From: Filobasidium wieringae
Lineage: Eukaryota > Basidiomycota > Tremellomycetes > Filobasidiales > Filobasidiaceae
Assembly: GCA_001600055.1 (NCBI GenBank)
Contig: BCIV01000005.1
Span: 764,228 to 828,227 of the forward strand
DNA length: 64,000 nucleotides
Reading direction: 5' to 3'
Positions 13,226 to 23,792 of this stretch are shown here, one piece after another (position 1 is the stretch's first letter; every line of letters begins with the position of its first letter). The position numbers were made by a program, and so were the translations under genes. The notes below the pieces were generated by a model, which did not search any database, had not been told where the DNA came from, and worked only from the letters and a program-made list of their open reading frames with translations.

Positions 13226-13274
13226 TTGACTCGAGTATAATGATGAGATGCGCCCTTGCTCGACAACAGTCTCA

Positions 13275-13545
13275 CTAGTCGGCGCAGCGGTCTAGGCCTT
13301 GATAGCTTGATATGCCACAAACTCCTGTAATTCAAGTCGTAAATATGCAGACGGCCCCGATGAAGTAAGCTCTTGGGAATTCAATTGGCAACTGGGCCAA
13401 GGGGTCTTTTATCTACAGGCCGCGGTCTCGTCTTGTGGCACGGTTTTTTCTGTTTTCAAACCGGCTCGAAGCCTTTTGACCGTTCCCCTTGTATCGCAGT
13501 CGGTCACGGTACGATTGCCCAAGATTCTTACGACATCAGCTCTCG
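13275..13545. repeat. Dispersed SINE-like repeat, copy C
   Basis: A third, more diverged copy lies 50 bp after copy A. It shares CAGCGG..TAGGCC.TGATA, CCTGTAA, AAGT..GCTCTTGGGA and the GAAGC/TTTGA/CCCTTGT.TCG blocks with the copy at 18774. GGCGCAGCGGTCTAGGCC at 13281 closely matches a tRNA A-box. AATTCAAGTCG about 47 nt later resembles a B-box, which is the spacing of a tRNA gene. A tRNA-derived head is therefore plausible, although no cloverleaf is intact. Confidence 0.6.
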
Positions 13546-14871
13546 CGCAATCTTACCGATTCCTCGAAGTGCGAACCAATCGTTTTGATTTCAGATGCTC
13601 TTGCTCTCTCGATCATAACCCATTCTATATCTTATATCGAAAGCGTGGTCCATACCAAAAAGACAGTAATGAGTTGTTTTAATCACTGCGATCTCTGGAT
13701 CCTGACGATTTGGACGAGATGAAGGCTAATACTCGCTGTACACTTCCTACAAGCATTGGAAGTCGTACATATTGGCGGTATGTACAAATCCCAGACATGT
13801 GCATGTTGACCAGTCTCTATAAGACGTACCTTCAGCTTCTTTTCACTGGATCCCAGATTATATAGATTTGGGACAGATAACAATACCTCTTCCTTATGCA
13901 AACGGGTGGTCTGTATCCAGGTACAGACTTTTCTCGGCTGCAGCCCACGTTCGATGAATTTGCGTATTGATGCCGCCTAACTTTACTTTCGTAGCATACA
14001 CCGATACTCTTTGAACATATTTAATCTGTGAAGTCTGGTTTTCAATGTGCTGCCAGCTGTAATCAGGCGGTTCGAGAAATGTCAAAATTTTAGTTTTACC
14101 CCTATTTTCCTCGTCGTTGTTGAGGCTTTGTCCTCATTATAGCCCCTTATAGCTCGAGGAAAGTGGTTGTCAAAGTTCGCTTGTACGATTATGATTAAAG
14201 CAAAGTACTAGGATGGAGAGTATCCTCATAATAGCTCATCTACAAGTAGCTCGGTATCACTCTAATCGCTCAGTCGTCGTCACTCACCTGCGTACAGCCC
14301 ATCAGCGAGTCCCAATCCACTCTCTTTGTACTAAACCGTCGCTGGAGCAACCAGAAATAGGGCCAGCGTCCGATATATGACTATAGCACCATCATATGAA
14401 GCGATACTGTAGCTAGCTTGTTCGTTATTCGTTAAGTCATGGGGTCGTCAGCATCGAATTCCCATCAATTCTCGGGACCATTTCTCACGCGATTTCTCAT
14501 CAAAAACGAAACTCATCATTCCTCGTCACATTCGGCTTTTCCAAAACAATCGTAACTCATCTACTCCACATCTCCAATAACTCGTTTCTGCCTCACATCT
14601 TCTCCTCCTCGTCCTTCCAGAAGATAGCCAAAGGTAAGAATGATGTGGTCGATGCATACTGTCATAATCTGACTGACTTGACTGCATGTTGACAACAGAA
14701 ACCGCTCCGACCGATTCTCATCAAAGCTCTCTGATCAATTTTGAAAAGGTAAGAAATCGTTCGATTCATGTGGATCGCGAACCAGGTGTCGATGGAAATC
14801 TTCTCCTCCTTGTATATCGCCGTGATCTGACGACTTCCTTCTAAGGACACAGAAAAAGACTGCTTTTCACG
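13546..14871. other. Intergenic region before accessory genes
   Basis: No gene is supported. The stretch is AT-richer than the conserved-gene regions. Its later part (about 14300-14871) is likely the promoter and leader of the next gene. It contains possible donor/acceptor pairs around 14631-14700 that could mark a leader intron. Confidence 0.4.
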
Positions 14872-15792
14872 ATGGATTATGTTCAAGATCACGCTTCGAT
14901 GACCGCTTCGGCCGACTTCCCTCGCGTAAGTTCGGTCCATCTAGTTCTCGATACATGTACAGCCGCAATCTGATCCTTTCTCGATTAGAACTCCGATCTT
15001 GACTCCTTCCCCGACATTGAACCCTACAATAATCGCTACTATGAAGCAGAAGATCATAGTAATCACGAGGCTGAAGCTGAGAATCACATCAGATACCAAC
15101 CAAACACCGAAGCTGCACACAAATCTCGTAGTCATTGGTTGAAATTGAGGCACGCTAAGAAGAGAGGCAGATGGAATCACATGTTTCTATCAAAAGCCTC
15201 AAAATGGCTCCCGTCCGCGCTCAAGCGCCTCTCGCCGAGGCTCGTTCATTTCGAGGAGGAGGAGAAATTCAAAAGGCGATTCGCAGCAGAGATGAGGGGA
15301 AGGAACCGGAGGGCTCTGAAAGCTCCGCCCGTCGTTGTTCCGGCGGAGGAGTATGGTCCGATGGCTCTGCCAGAGCCACTCGTTCCTCTCTCCTACATCG
15401 GCAGATCAGGCGAGGTTGAGCGCAAGGATAATGGCGAGTGGGCAGAACGCGTAGCTGGAAACCACCTATCTGCCTTCATCTTTCGGTCTCTTCTCCGAAC
15501 GATTAACGACCCAAGGATTCCCGCGTCCTTGACTCAGCTATCGCGAGAAAGGCAACCGATGATCTACGAAGCAGTGCGCTGCATTCGTAATGAAGGCCAT
15601 AATAACGATCAGAAGGTAGATATCGACCTTGGCGTTATGCCCGCTCACCTGCTGGATGCGTATTTCCAGATGATGGAAGAGACACAGACCCTCGAACCGT
15701 GGATTCCATTCCGATATGCCGTTGGAAATGGCCCTGTTTGGACCGCTCTTCCTCCTCCGTACGTTCCCCGTGACATTGATGCGGCGTTGTGA
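14872..15792 (+). CDS. Orphan family protein, member 1 (long N terminus)
   Basis: Not a family I know. Exons 14872-14925 and 14989-15792 encode 285 aa; the start has A at -3 and G at +4. The N terminus is acidic and His/Asn/Tyr-rich. A basic amphipathic segment follows (FLSKASKWLPSALKRLSPRL), then a charged helix (EEEEKFKRRFAAEMRGRNRR). The core starts near residue 178 with LSAFIFRSLLRTI, continues with MIYEAVRCIR, then DIDLGVMPAHLLDAYFQMME, and closes with PVWTALPPPYVP. The core matches the neighbours at 16438, 22246 and 23793 in its three blocks. Related broken copies at 38 kb and 59 kb match this N-terminal half (WAERVAGN, SYIGR). Fragments at 21.6 kb and 29.5 kb match the C-terminal half. 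No transmembrane segment or signal peptide is clear. Function unknown. Confidence 0.75.
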
Positions 15793-16437
15793 CGAACTCT
15801 GACTCCTTGACTCGAACAGTGGAACATACACAGTCGAAACCACTACGGTCACAACCTTGACCGAATTGATTACAGTTGCTGAATTGTCCTAAACAAGCCA
15901 CCTGATAAATCGATTTGTATTAATGGCTGCTGCAACTTGTCTCTAGCCTCGAATGTCGTACAATATTGTTCTTGACGCACCGAAAAGCGAGTTTTTCACC
16001 TCAAAGTTTAGCCTCAAAAGCATTCAGCTTGTTCGAGTAGGACTCTTAGAAATCACATGTCGAGTACCAGCTAAATGTTGATGGGGCGACTAGTTCAGCG
16101 ACGCGCATGTATCGATTCCCAGCTGCTTTGGGCTCTGAGACAGCTCAGATGAGATATCGTTTAGTCGCATACTCATATACTCACTCAACACTTCCGCATA
16201 TCATTCAAATCCATCGATTCTCGATCCTTATCGCCTAAAGCTCGATACTTGGCCGCTTTGTGGTGGAACATAGCAGACGCAGTATAGATAGAAGAAGGGT
16301 GAGTACTGTCTGTCCCAGTCCGCGCTTTCTGTTCTGATCAAGCCGATCGCTTTGATCGATCAAAAGCTTCAAGAACACCTCGCTAGAAGAAAGGACTCCA
16401 AGCATAGGTCCGTTATCCTTCTTCACCTTCCGCAAGC
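15793..16437. other. Intergenic region between family members
   Basis: No gene is visible. It presumably holds the terminator of member 1 and the promoter of member 2, both on the plus strand. Confidence 0.45.
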
Positions 16438-17276
16438 ATGACCTGCCTTGACTTTGATATGGAGAAAGAAGAAGTGATGGATCCACAGCAGGAAGATAGG
16501 GGAAGCGGATTTGAGAGGCTGTTTTTGACAGTGAAAGGGAAGGTGACCCAGTTGTTGAACAAGGCTATCGAATGGTTGAAACTTGGTAGGCACAGCCCAT
16601 CTATCTATCTAATGATGTCTTCTTGCTAACATACTACATGCTGCTTATCTAAGTGGTCATGAAGCAAGGGTATGTCACGGAGGAAACCCCCATTCCGCTC
16701 TCGACGGTCTATGTCCCGTACTCCCACGAAGAAGCAAAACTTCGACTCCGCCGGATTCCGAAGAGTTGGTACTTTGATAAAGGTTATATCTCTATTGGAT
16801 CTGTTGGTATCTTCCATCTCTCACCCAAGGTAAGATCCGCACCCGACAAAGTTTCTCCGTGTCGGATTTATTGATGTCGTGCACTACACAACTAGGCTCT
16901 TCGAACCCTCATCGCGAAAGTCGGTATCTCTACTCCTGCACTAGGGGACAGTAGGGCCTGGAGTAACCTCCCCCCTCACATCTCCGCTGTTTTCCGTCTT
17001 ATCGCCTCGAACCCTTTGGACGAAGGAGAAAATATGAATCTAGAGCACGAGATCAACTCAACGATGCTGCCAAGATCCGTCTGGGCCTTATACCTTGCTC
17101 TCTGGAATGAGGCAGACCAAGCCAGGATGTGCTTGAATCCCAAAAAGATTCATGAGGTAGCATTCCATGATGAAGAGGCTGTCCACAAGGCCAAGGCTAT
17201 GAGGGACATCATATCAGCCAATGGAAGAGCTCGTACTCTAGTCAAACAAGCTCGTCGTACTCGACAGTCCCGCTGA
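16438..17276 (+). CDS. Orphan family protein, member 2
   Basis: Exons 16438-16585, 16654-16829 and 16896-17276 encode 234 aa of unknown function. Residues 1-50 are acidic, then Lys-rich and amphipathic (FLTVKGKVTQLLNKAIEWLK). The core runs AKLRLRRIPKSWYF, GYISIGSVGIFHLSPK (about residues 94-109), ALRTLIAKVG, PPHISAVFRLIASNP (136-149), MLPRSVWALYLALWNEADQA (166-185), then FHDEEAVHKAKAMRDII and a basic tail. Intron 1 (phase 1) and intron 2 (phase 0, exactly after GIFHLSPK) sit at the same places as in the genes at 22246-23127 and 23793-24682, so these three are true paralogs. No targeting signal is obvious. Confidence 0.78.
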
Positions 17277-17500
17277 GGGTATCAAACAGTCCCAGTGAAG
17301 ATGGAATGTATCTTAGGACTCGTTCCATGTACCATGATTTAGATGGTCACTGGTAGTCTCTGACTTCGCCTTGATAGTGCTATTTTCTTCTTGTTCGGAC
17401 GCATACGAATTCAAATGTATGACCTATCTATAAACGACTGTAATCTCTGGTATATTTCTGCATAGTCATTCATGAATACTACAACCCCATCCACCGTTCA

Positions 17501-18474
17501 TCACAATCCCCTTTCTTTCTTCCATTCTTTTTTCTGAACGGAAGCAGCAGTTTTATTGTAAAACGGGAATGCGGAAGTCCTCTTGTCTGCTCCCTATTAT
17601 CGAGGAGCGGGAAATCAATCGTTTAATCAATGCTTTAGGCGGGTGCGGTATCATACAGAAGGTACTTACTGTCTTCCTGCTCACTCTGCCTCCCTCACCA
17701 AAGACTCCTACCCAAAATCCCCAGAGACCAATGAACCCGTTGCCGAGACCAACGAACAGACTCATTCCGGACCCGATAGCTCGATTGTTCCAGGTCAAGA
17801 ACGATGTTAAAGAGAGCAACGATGAAAGGATAAGTAGTATAGCCAATCTAAGGGAAGAGGCGGGGTTTGAGGGGGGAACAGGAGTATTCGAAACCGAGAG
17901 CGAAGGGAAAGGAGGTGGAGCTGGAGAAGCGATCTGGAGGGGCAAACGGAGAATTAGATGCCTTAGCTAGAGACATGTGGAATCACCAGTTGAGGGACTC
18001 ACGATACAAATCAATACTCCAGCTACGCAAACCAGCCCCCATCCTACTTGCTGAGCAAGAAAGCCTTCAAGAGGAGTGAGATCATCATAGTGTCCCGCTT
18101 TCTGTTTCTTGCCCAGGGCTTCGAATGCTGAGGTTTGAGGAGTTGTCTGTGCAAGAAACGCTAAGAGGCGAGGGAAGACGAGAAGTGGAGCAGCCAATAT
18201 GAAGAGCCTATAAATTTTTCGCAGCAAAATGAATGTGGATCGTGAGACGAGTCGTTCCTGCAACTGCGTACCACAAAGCGGCAGAGATTGCCCAATAACC
18301 AATTACATCGATTCCGTCGTCGTTCTCGTGGTTATAGGGTAGTTTCGAAGCTATGGCATGTTCCTCATCAAGATTAAGCTTGCCAGATACATCAATAGCA
18401 GGAGTTTCTGTTCGACGTGCACGAGGCTGAGAGAAAGGCTCCCGACTGGGAGGAGGTGGATATTGGGTAGCCAT
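17501..18474 (-). CDS. Small multi-pass membrane protein
   Basis: Not recognised. Exons 18474-18272, 18207-18003, 17933-17670 and 17593-17501 encode 254 aa with consistent phases. Residues 1-57 are Pro-rich and hydrophilic. The rest has about five hydrophobic stretches: YWAISAALWLFILAAPLLVF continuing into PRLLAFLA, VGWGLVCVAGVLICI, LAILLILSSLLSLTSFLTW, and SLFVGLGNGFIGLWGFWVGV. The C terminus is GADKRTSAFPFYNK followed by a Lys-rich tail that may be cytosolic and could act as an ER-retention-type signal. The first donor (GTACGC at 18271) is the only one that keeps frame into LFILAAP. It lies between accessory family genes but looks like an ordinary conserved gene. Confidence 0.75.
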
Positions 18475-18773
18475 CTCGGGCTATATCAAAGGGAAGACCG
18501 AATCAATTCAGGAGAACGATATCCAGGACGAAGCCACTTACTTTCTTACACAGATATCACTGCCAAGTTTGCTGATTACACGTGAATACTTATAAGCTGA
18601 GATCCTCAGATCGTGCTTCCACGTAGTTGAGTGACTGGACTTGTTCAGGTGTTCAGAACGACTTTGTCCGGGGACATTCCGTAGCTGACGTCACCTTGCT
18701 GAGCGGACATCATTGATATAGTGGTGAAGCATGTCCGTTCTAAAGTGTTTAAGTATTAGTCGCGCGCGCCCAA

Positions 18774-19090
18774 ATAACAATCTCGCAAGTTAACACAGCG
18801 GCTTAGGCCGTGATAAGCTGAGGACCCCTGTAACTAAGGTTATAACTCTGAGGTGGCGTTGACTAAGTGGGCTCTTGGGAGTGCATTCCTGTCTGCAGGC
18901 AGGGTTGATATCTTTTGATGATGTTTTTTTGTACACCATATAAGCCCCTGCGCTTTTTAGTCCTGAAACGGCTTCAGAAGCTGGTTTGAAACGGATATTT
19001 TCCCTTGTGTCGTAGTAGGTGCGGATCGCGGTTCGATTCGCAGTCACATCAGCTGTTTTGCCCGATATTTGGTTCTGTAGACACGTCATC
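18774..19090. repeat. Dispersed SINE-like repeat, copy B
   Basis: Reference copy for the repeats at 12893 and 13275. It starts with the shared 17-mer. It continues with an A-box-like ACACAGCGGCTTAGGCC, then GCTCTTGGGAG, CTTTTTAGTCCTGAAACGGC, and GGTTCGATTCGCAGTCAC (close to a pol III B-box, but about 240 nt from the A-box-like block), ending at GACACGTCAT. It ends about 135 bp upstream of the CSN4 start, so it may overlap that gene's promoter. Confidence 0.75.
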
Positions 19091-19224
19091 AGTCGCAAGT
19101 GTCTGTGTATATCTTGTGCAGAATAGCTGATCGATGCCATAGTCACCGTCATTTCACTGGCATTTATTGAAGGATAGAAGCACGGGTCATCCTTAGGTAT
19201 ACCATCCAAGTGAGACTTCGCAAG

Positions 19225-21294
19225 ATGGCATCCGAAGGAACGACGGCACTGGAGCCCATCATGGCTTCCTCGTAAGCCGTCCGTGTACACAACAAGATAG
19301 CAGCTTGCTTACCGCTTCGTTCATCGAGACACAGTTCTACTCAACCTGAAAAGACAACCTCGACACTAGCTTATATCCATCAAATCTTTCAGGCTAGACC
19401 ACCTCTACCTGGGGCTATCATCTCAACAGCTCAATACTTGATGACCTCCAATGCGGTTCCCATAGTTCTAGGACGTCAGTGTCTAGAAGCGCTTGTTCTA
19501 GCTATCTGCGGTGGTAGCGGTGTGGATCTTACGCTGCTCAAGGCTCATGCTCTTCCGGATGAGGAAGAGAAAAGGTGGCTTGCTCGCGGGGAAAGCGCTT
19601 TTAAAGGAGAAGAGGGAGATGAGGTTCGGAAAGAGATCGTCCAGAAGTTAATCGACGGATCAAGCAGTACAGGGTGGGCAGAGGAACAAGTGAGTCGATA
19701 ACTATACGGTATACCTCATCGGATCATATACTTATAGATTCTACGCTTCGAGATTGTTACCTTGAAATACCTTTCAGCCCATCTCCTCGAGCAAGAGGAA
19801 GAATGGAACGAAGCTGCAAGGATGCTTTCTTCCATCAGCTTAGATTCCGGATCGAGGTGAGACATTACGATTGTTAAGTAGAGTGTTGTATACTGAGGAG
19901 AAGAAACCTCATCTTGTTTTAGGGCGGCTCCTGATTTGCACAAGCTCAACATTTACATGAAGATCATTCGTCTATACATCGAGGTATGCTTGGATGGAAA
20001 GTCTGATGATCGAATGGAACGCTAAGCAACTTTCCAATTATGTAGGGAGGCGAATCAGGCATGGCACAGACATACTTTACGCGTGCATCGCTTCTGATAC
20101 ACCTTTCGGAGGACAAAGCTACCCTCTTGGCATACAAACTATGTCAAGTGAGTTCCACAGTGATAAGCAGCCATACGGAATCAGCTGATTCCGTAGGACT
20201 TGGTTCTCAGGCTCGTCTATTCGATTTTAGTAGACGATTTAACGAGGCTGCCAGCAAATATCACGAACTGAGTTTCGTTGCAGAGATCGATGAAGAGGAA
20301 CGAGTGTTTATGCTGTGAGCATTCGCACAACGGGTTTGATTGATCGCATTGCCTGATACGAGACGCACGAGAATTCCAGTTCAGCTGCTGTGACATGCGC
20401 TATTCTAGGTCCTGCAGGTCCCCAGCGGTCTCGTATCCTCGCCAACCTATATCGAGATGACAGAACTACGACCTCACTGGCACCGTACCGGTCATCGATT
20501 TTACGCAAGATGTTCTTGGATCAGATCCTCAGAGTTGATGAGATTCGAGAATTCGAGAAGGACTTAGCCCCGCATCAACTAGCCACCCTTGAGCTAGATA
20601 GGAGGATGGTCGCTAGCACTCAGGACGAGGGAGACGATGTTAAAGGAAGAAGAGGTGCTGCTAACGTTTTGGACCGCGCCGTTATGGAGCATAATGTGCT
20701 AGCATGTGCTAAGGCAAGTCATTCCATGTCCGGACGTATTCGTTTGGGCTAAACTTGCGCGATGCAGGTTTATGACAACATCAGGTTTGACGGCTTGGGA
20801 AACCTCTTAGACTTGACACCAAATGCAGCAGAAGCTATGGCAAGAACGTGAGCACTTCAAAGAAGGGTTTTTCTATAGCATTCAACGCCTCTGACGAAAA
20901 TGGCACGTAGTATGATTGAGCAGGGACGGTAAGCCTTGATGCTATATGTACCTTGATCTATGTTGACGTTATTGTAACAGTCTCCGTGCCTGGATCGATC
21001 AAGTCGACCGTCTGATCTACTTTGAAGGTCGATCGAACCAAGATCAAGATGATCTGCAGGGAATGGCTGGTGGTTTGGGCGTGGAACAGACAGAAAAACC
21101 TATTCAAGCAATTAGCCTGACAGAGCGTTGGGACGAGCGAATTAAAGAAACATCGACCAAGGTTCGTGCGTGCTATATACGGCTCAGAGATAAGTCTAAC
21201 CGATTTGGGGGTTCAATACGAACAGGTCGAATCAATCGTCAACACGATCAATCACAAAGGATTGCTGGGTCCGGCAGCGATGAGACTCGATTAA
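19225..21294 (+). CDS. CSN4: COP9 signalosome subunit 4
   Basis: Eleven exons (19225-19271, 19335-19689, 19738-19856, 19923-19983, 20046-20147, 20211-20314, 20380-20713, 20768-20847, 20911-20928, 20981-21161, 21226-21294) encode 489 aa. The C-terminal PCI/winged-helix part is characteristic: EFEKDLAPHQLATL, VLDRAVMEHNVLACAKVYDN, IRFDGLGNLLDLTPNAAEAM, ARTMIEQGRLRAWIDQVDRL and IYFEG. The upstream part is alpha-helical repeat. CSN4 is a scaffold subunit of the complex that removes NEDD8 from cullins. The intron after AACAK starts with GC (AAG|GCAAGT at 20714), the well-known minor GC-AG class. Exon 9 is only 18 nt. The C terminus (GLLGPAAMRLD) matches where the family normally ends. Confidence 0.92.
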
Positions 21295-21585
21295 GTCCAC
21301 CTATACTGACCATGTAATTGTATATGCGCCAATCAGCCATCAAGGCCATCAGTCGTTAGACATTGAGACTGTTGTATACAAGGTTCAATCCGACAATCTA
21401 TTATGCTTTCATTGACTATCACTGCTATCACAATACGCAGAGGACAACAAATATTCTATATTATACGTACGACCGCTCACGTCTTGAACGCGATTACACT
21501 TCCTTATGTAAATGCTTGGTGAACCATTCTACCATTATCAACCTGTGATGATGGAAACGGGCCACGATCGGCTTACATCTGATGA
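21295..21585. other. Spacer before family fragment
   Basis: AT-rich spacer; nothing is supported. An in-frame TGA at 21583 immediately precedes the fragment that follows. Confidence 0.4.
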
Positions 21586-21879
21586 TCTCTGCTCAGGACC
21601 CTCAACAACTTGAGGGTTTTAGCATCCCTCCTTTTGCTGTCCAACGCTCAGCCGACCTTGAAGGAGGTCATGCACACCATCTCCTACACAGGTCACAACA
21701 ATGACCAAAAGAGAAACCTTGACTTGGGCACCATGCCAGTCCATCTTCTGGCGCAGTACCAGAAAATGAAAGAAGAGGCCGAACGCCTTCAGCCTTGTCA
21801 TTTCCACTACGAAGTAGGAATGGGACGTCTCTGGACTGAGCTTCCTGTAATGATCATTGTATATCAACCGATGATGTAG
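21586..21879 (+). pseudogene. 5'-truncated orphan-family fragment (A)
   Basis: An open stretch of 97 codons carries only the C-terminal half of the member at 14872. It reads SLLRTLNNLRVLASLLLLSN, then LKEVMHTISYTGHNNDQK, LDLGTMPVHLLAQYQKMKEE, and HYEVGMGRLWTELP. Member 1 has SLLRTINDPR, GHNNDQK and DLGVMPAHLL in the same order. There is no in-frame ATG before the homology and a TGA stop lies directly upstream. It begins at the same codon as the fragment at 29539, and the two also share their 3' flank (TACCAACCGATGAT-type sequence). It is probably a pseudogene, although expression as an exon of a chimeric transcript is possible. Confidence 0.72.
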
Positions 21880-22245
21880 CTGTAGTATATGACCTAGACG
21901 TCGCAGATATAGATTGATATATGAGAACTCCCTCAAAATATCACTACAACACACGATCGCTGGTGTGTACGTTGTACAAGCTACCTGATGAGTGTACGAA
22001 GTTTCGTTTGGACGGGTTCCCGCCGATGGGGATGGGATCCATCCGGCGCTTTGAGTCGTGTCATCTGAGGCTTTTCTTTTCTCTCCGATTCGCGAGGATC
22101 TGGTGTTGAATTCAATAGCTAAGAAATGTTAATATGGTCGGTATGAATCGTACATCTTTCGCTTGTAGTACATGTTTGTTGAAGGAAAATGGTTTACATG
22201 CCGCCAGAAAGAAATCAGAAACAGAACATTGACATGCTGTTGGTT
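21880..22245. other. Intergenic, convergent side
   Basis: Between fragment A (plus) and the minus-strand member 3. No gene is supported; presumably 3' untranslated sequence. Confidence 0.4.
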
Positions 22246-23127
22246 CTAGTAATAGACTGCGAGTTCGAAATCAGCAGCAGCGACACGCCGAGCTTGTTTC
22301 TCGCTGTCATGCCTTTTACCATTCTCTAGAATCGTGTGCTGCATGGCATTCGCCTTCTCTACAGCCTCCTCGTCGGCGAAGACTTCGTAAATCTTCGGAG
22401 TCCTCGTCATCTTCGCCTCCTTGGCTTCTTGCCAGAGGGCGATATACAACGGCCATATGCCTTTGGGCATGATGGGCTCCCCGTCGTGTCGCTCCGGGCC
22501 GGTCCAATCCCCCTTGCCAAACACAGGGTCTAAGGCGATGAGCCGAAGAGCGCTTGTGATATGAACAGGCATTTGATTCCAAGCTCGGTTCGGGGGATAA
22601 GCGATACCGACAGTGTTGAGAAGATATAGAAGAGCCTGTTCATGTGTGACGTCGAGTCGTATGAGTACTCTTACAGTGGCCAAGGAGTGTTATGTTAATG
22701 AACGAACCTCGGGTGAGAGATGAAAGATCCCAGTTCCGCATGAGATATACCCCTTGAAATACCAGTTCTTCTTGAGAGATCGAAGTCGTAATTTTGCAGC
22801 GTCATCGAGATAAGGAGTATAAACGGGGGAAGGTAATAAGGGGGGTGGAGGGAAGAACAAGTTGACAACTCCTTTATGAAGAGAATGTGCGATGTGGTAT
22901 CAGCTTGCTTGATGATGCTTGAATGAAGGCTTGCTTGTCTAAGCTTATAGCTTACCAGTGACTAAGTAAGCTACTTTTCCGTACAGATATGAGACAAGCT
23001 TCGAATTCTTAAACCTTTCCCACCTCCCCTCCCTCATTTCCTGCTGCCCAGCAGCGCTTTTCTTCTGCTCATCCCTCGCTTTACGCATCTCTGTCGGGTA
23101 GGTTGTGTAGTCCATTTCGAAAGGCAT
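22246..23127 (-). CDS. Orphan family protein, member 3
   Basis: Exons 23127-22956, 22871-22708 and 22635-22246 encode 241 aa. The chosen ATG (A at -3) gives MPFEMDY; an in-frame ATG at 23175 would add 16 residues in a poor context. The N terminus is charged, followed by SKLVSYLYGKVAYLVTG and a Pro-rich linker. Core: AKLRLRSLKKNWYF, GYISCGTGIFHLSPE (residues 98-112), ALLYLLNTVG, MPVHITSALRLIALDP, IMPKGIWPLYIALWQEAKEA and FADEEAVEKANAMQHTILEN, ending in a basic then neutral tail. It shares both intron positions and phases with the genes at 16438 and 23793 and is closest to the former in the core. It is arranged head-to-tail with member 4 on the minus strand. Function unknown. Confidence 0.78.
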
Positions 23128-23792
23128 GTTGAAGTGGAAGATCTGGTGAGAAGTTGGGAAGAGAGCAAGGAACATTCAGGAGATTTGATGGAATTTGATG
23201 ACGATGCGACGGTAAGTACGGTGATCAAGTGATCGGTCTCACGCTCAAAGGAGGCGCGCCGGCTGGCTGGAACTTGCGCGTCGTTGGTCTGTTCCCATTG
23301 TCCTGGTTAGCAAACGACCGTCTACGAAGTAGAACTGTGTTGGATGGTCCAGAATATCTCAAACGAGAGTGTTCGAGTGAGGGTCCTATGAATCCTCTTG
23401 ATTGTCATTACTAGTAACTAGTAAATCAAATCCATCGTTCCATTAAGATGTTCTTCATTCTTTACTCTATCGTATGCATTGGACACGACAATGTCGGATT
23501 AGTCGTGATCTCGCTCGTGAAGGTGAAAGTCTGCGACGTTGGTGGTATCAGTCGGCGCATTAACATATATATATCTCCAAGTGTCGTAACGTATAGGCAC
23601 AAGTTTTGCAAGATTCTTGAAGTCTCTGCCGTCCAACGTGGTACAATCTTAAGTAGAATCTAGGATGTTTGTTGACTCTCTGAGTCCAGAGGGTTCTGTC
23701 CCCTGCCGCGATAAGAAGTGTATCTTAGTATACGATATCAACACGGGTAGATATATTTTTCACCTTGCGAACTCTGAACTTCGTCACTCCCA
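23128..23792. other. Spacer between members 3 and 4
   Basis: About 665 bp of AT-rich sequence without a supported gene; likely the promoter of member 3 and the 3' end of member 4. Confidence 0.4.
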
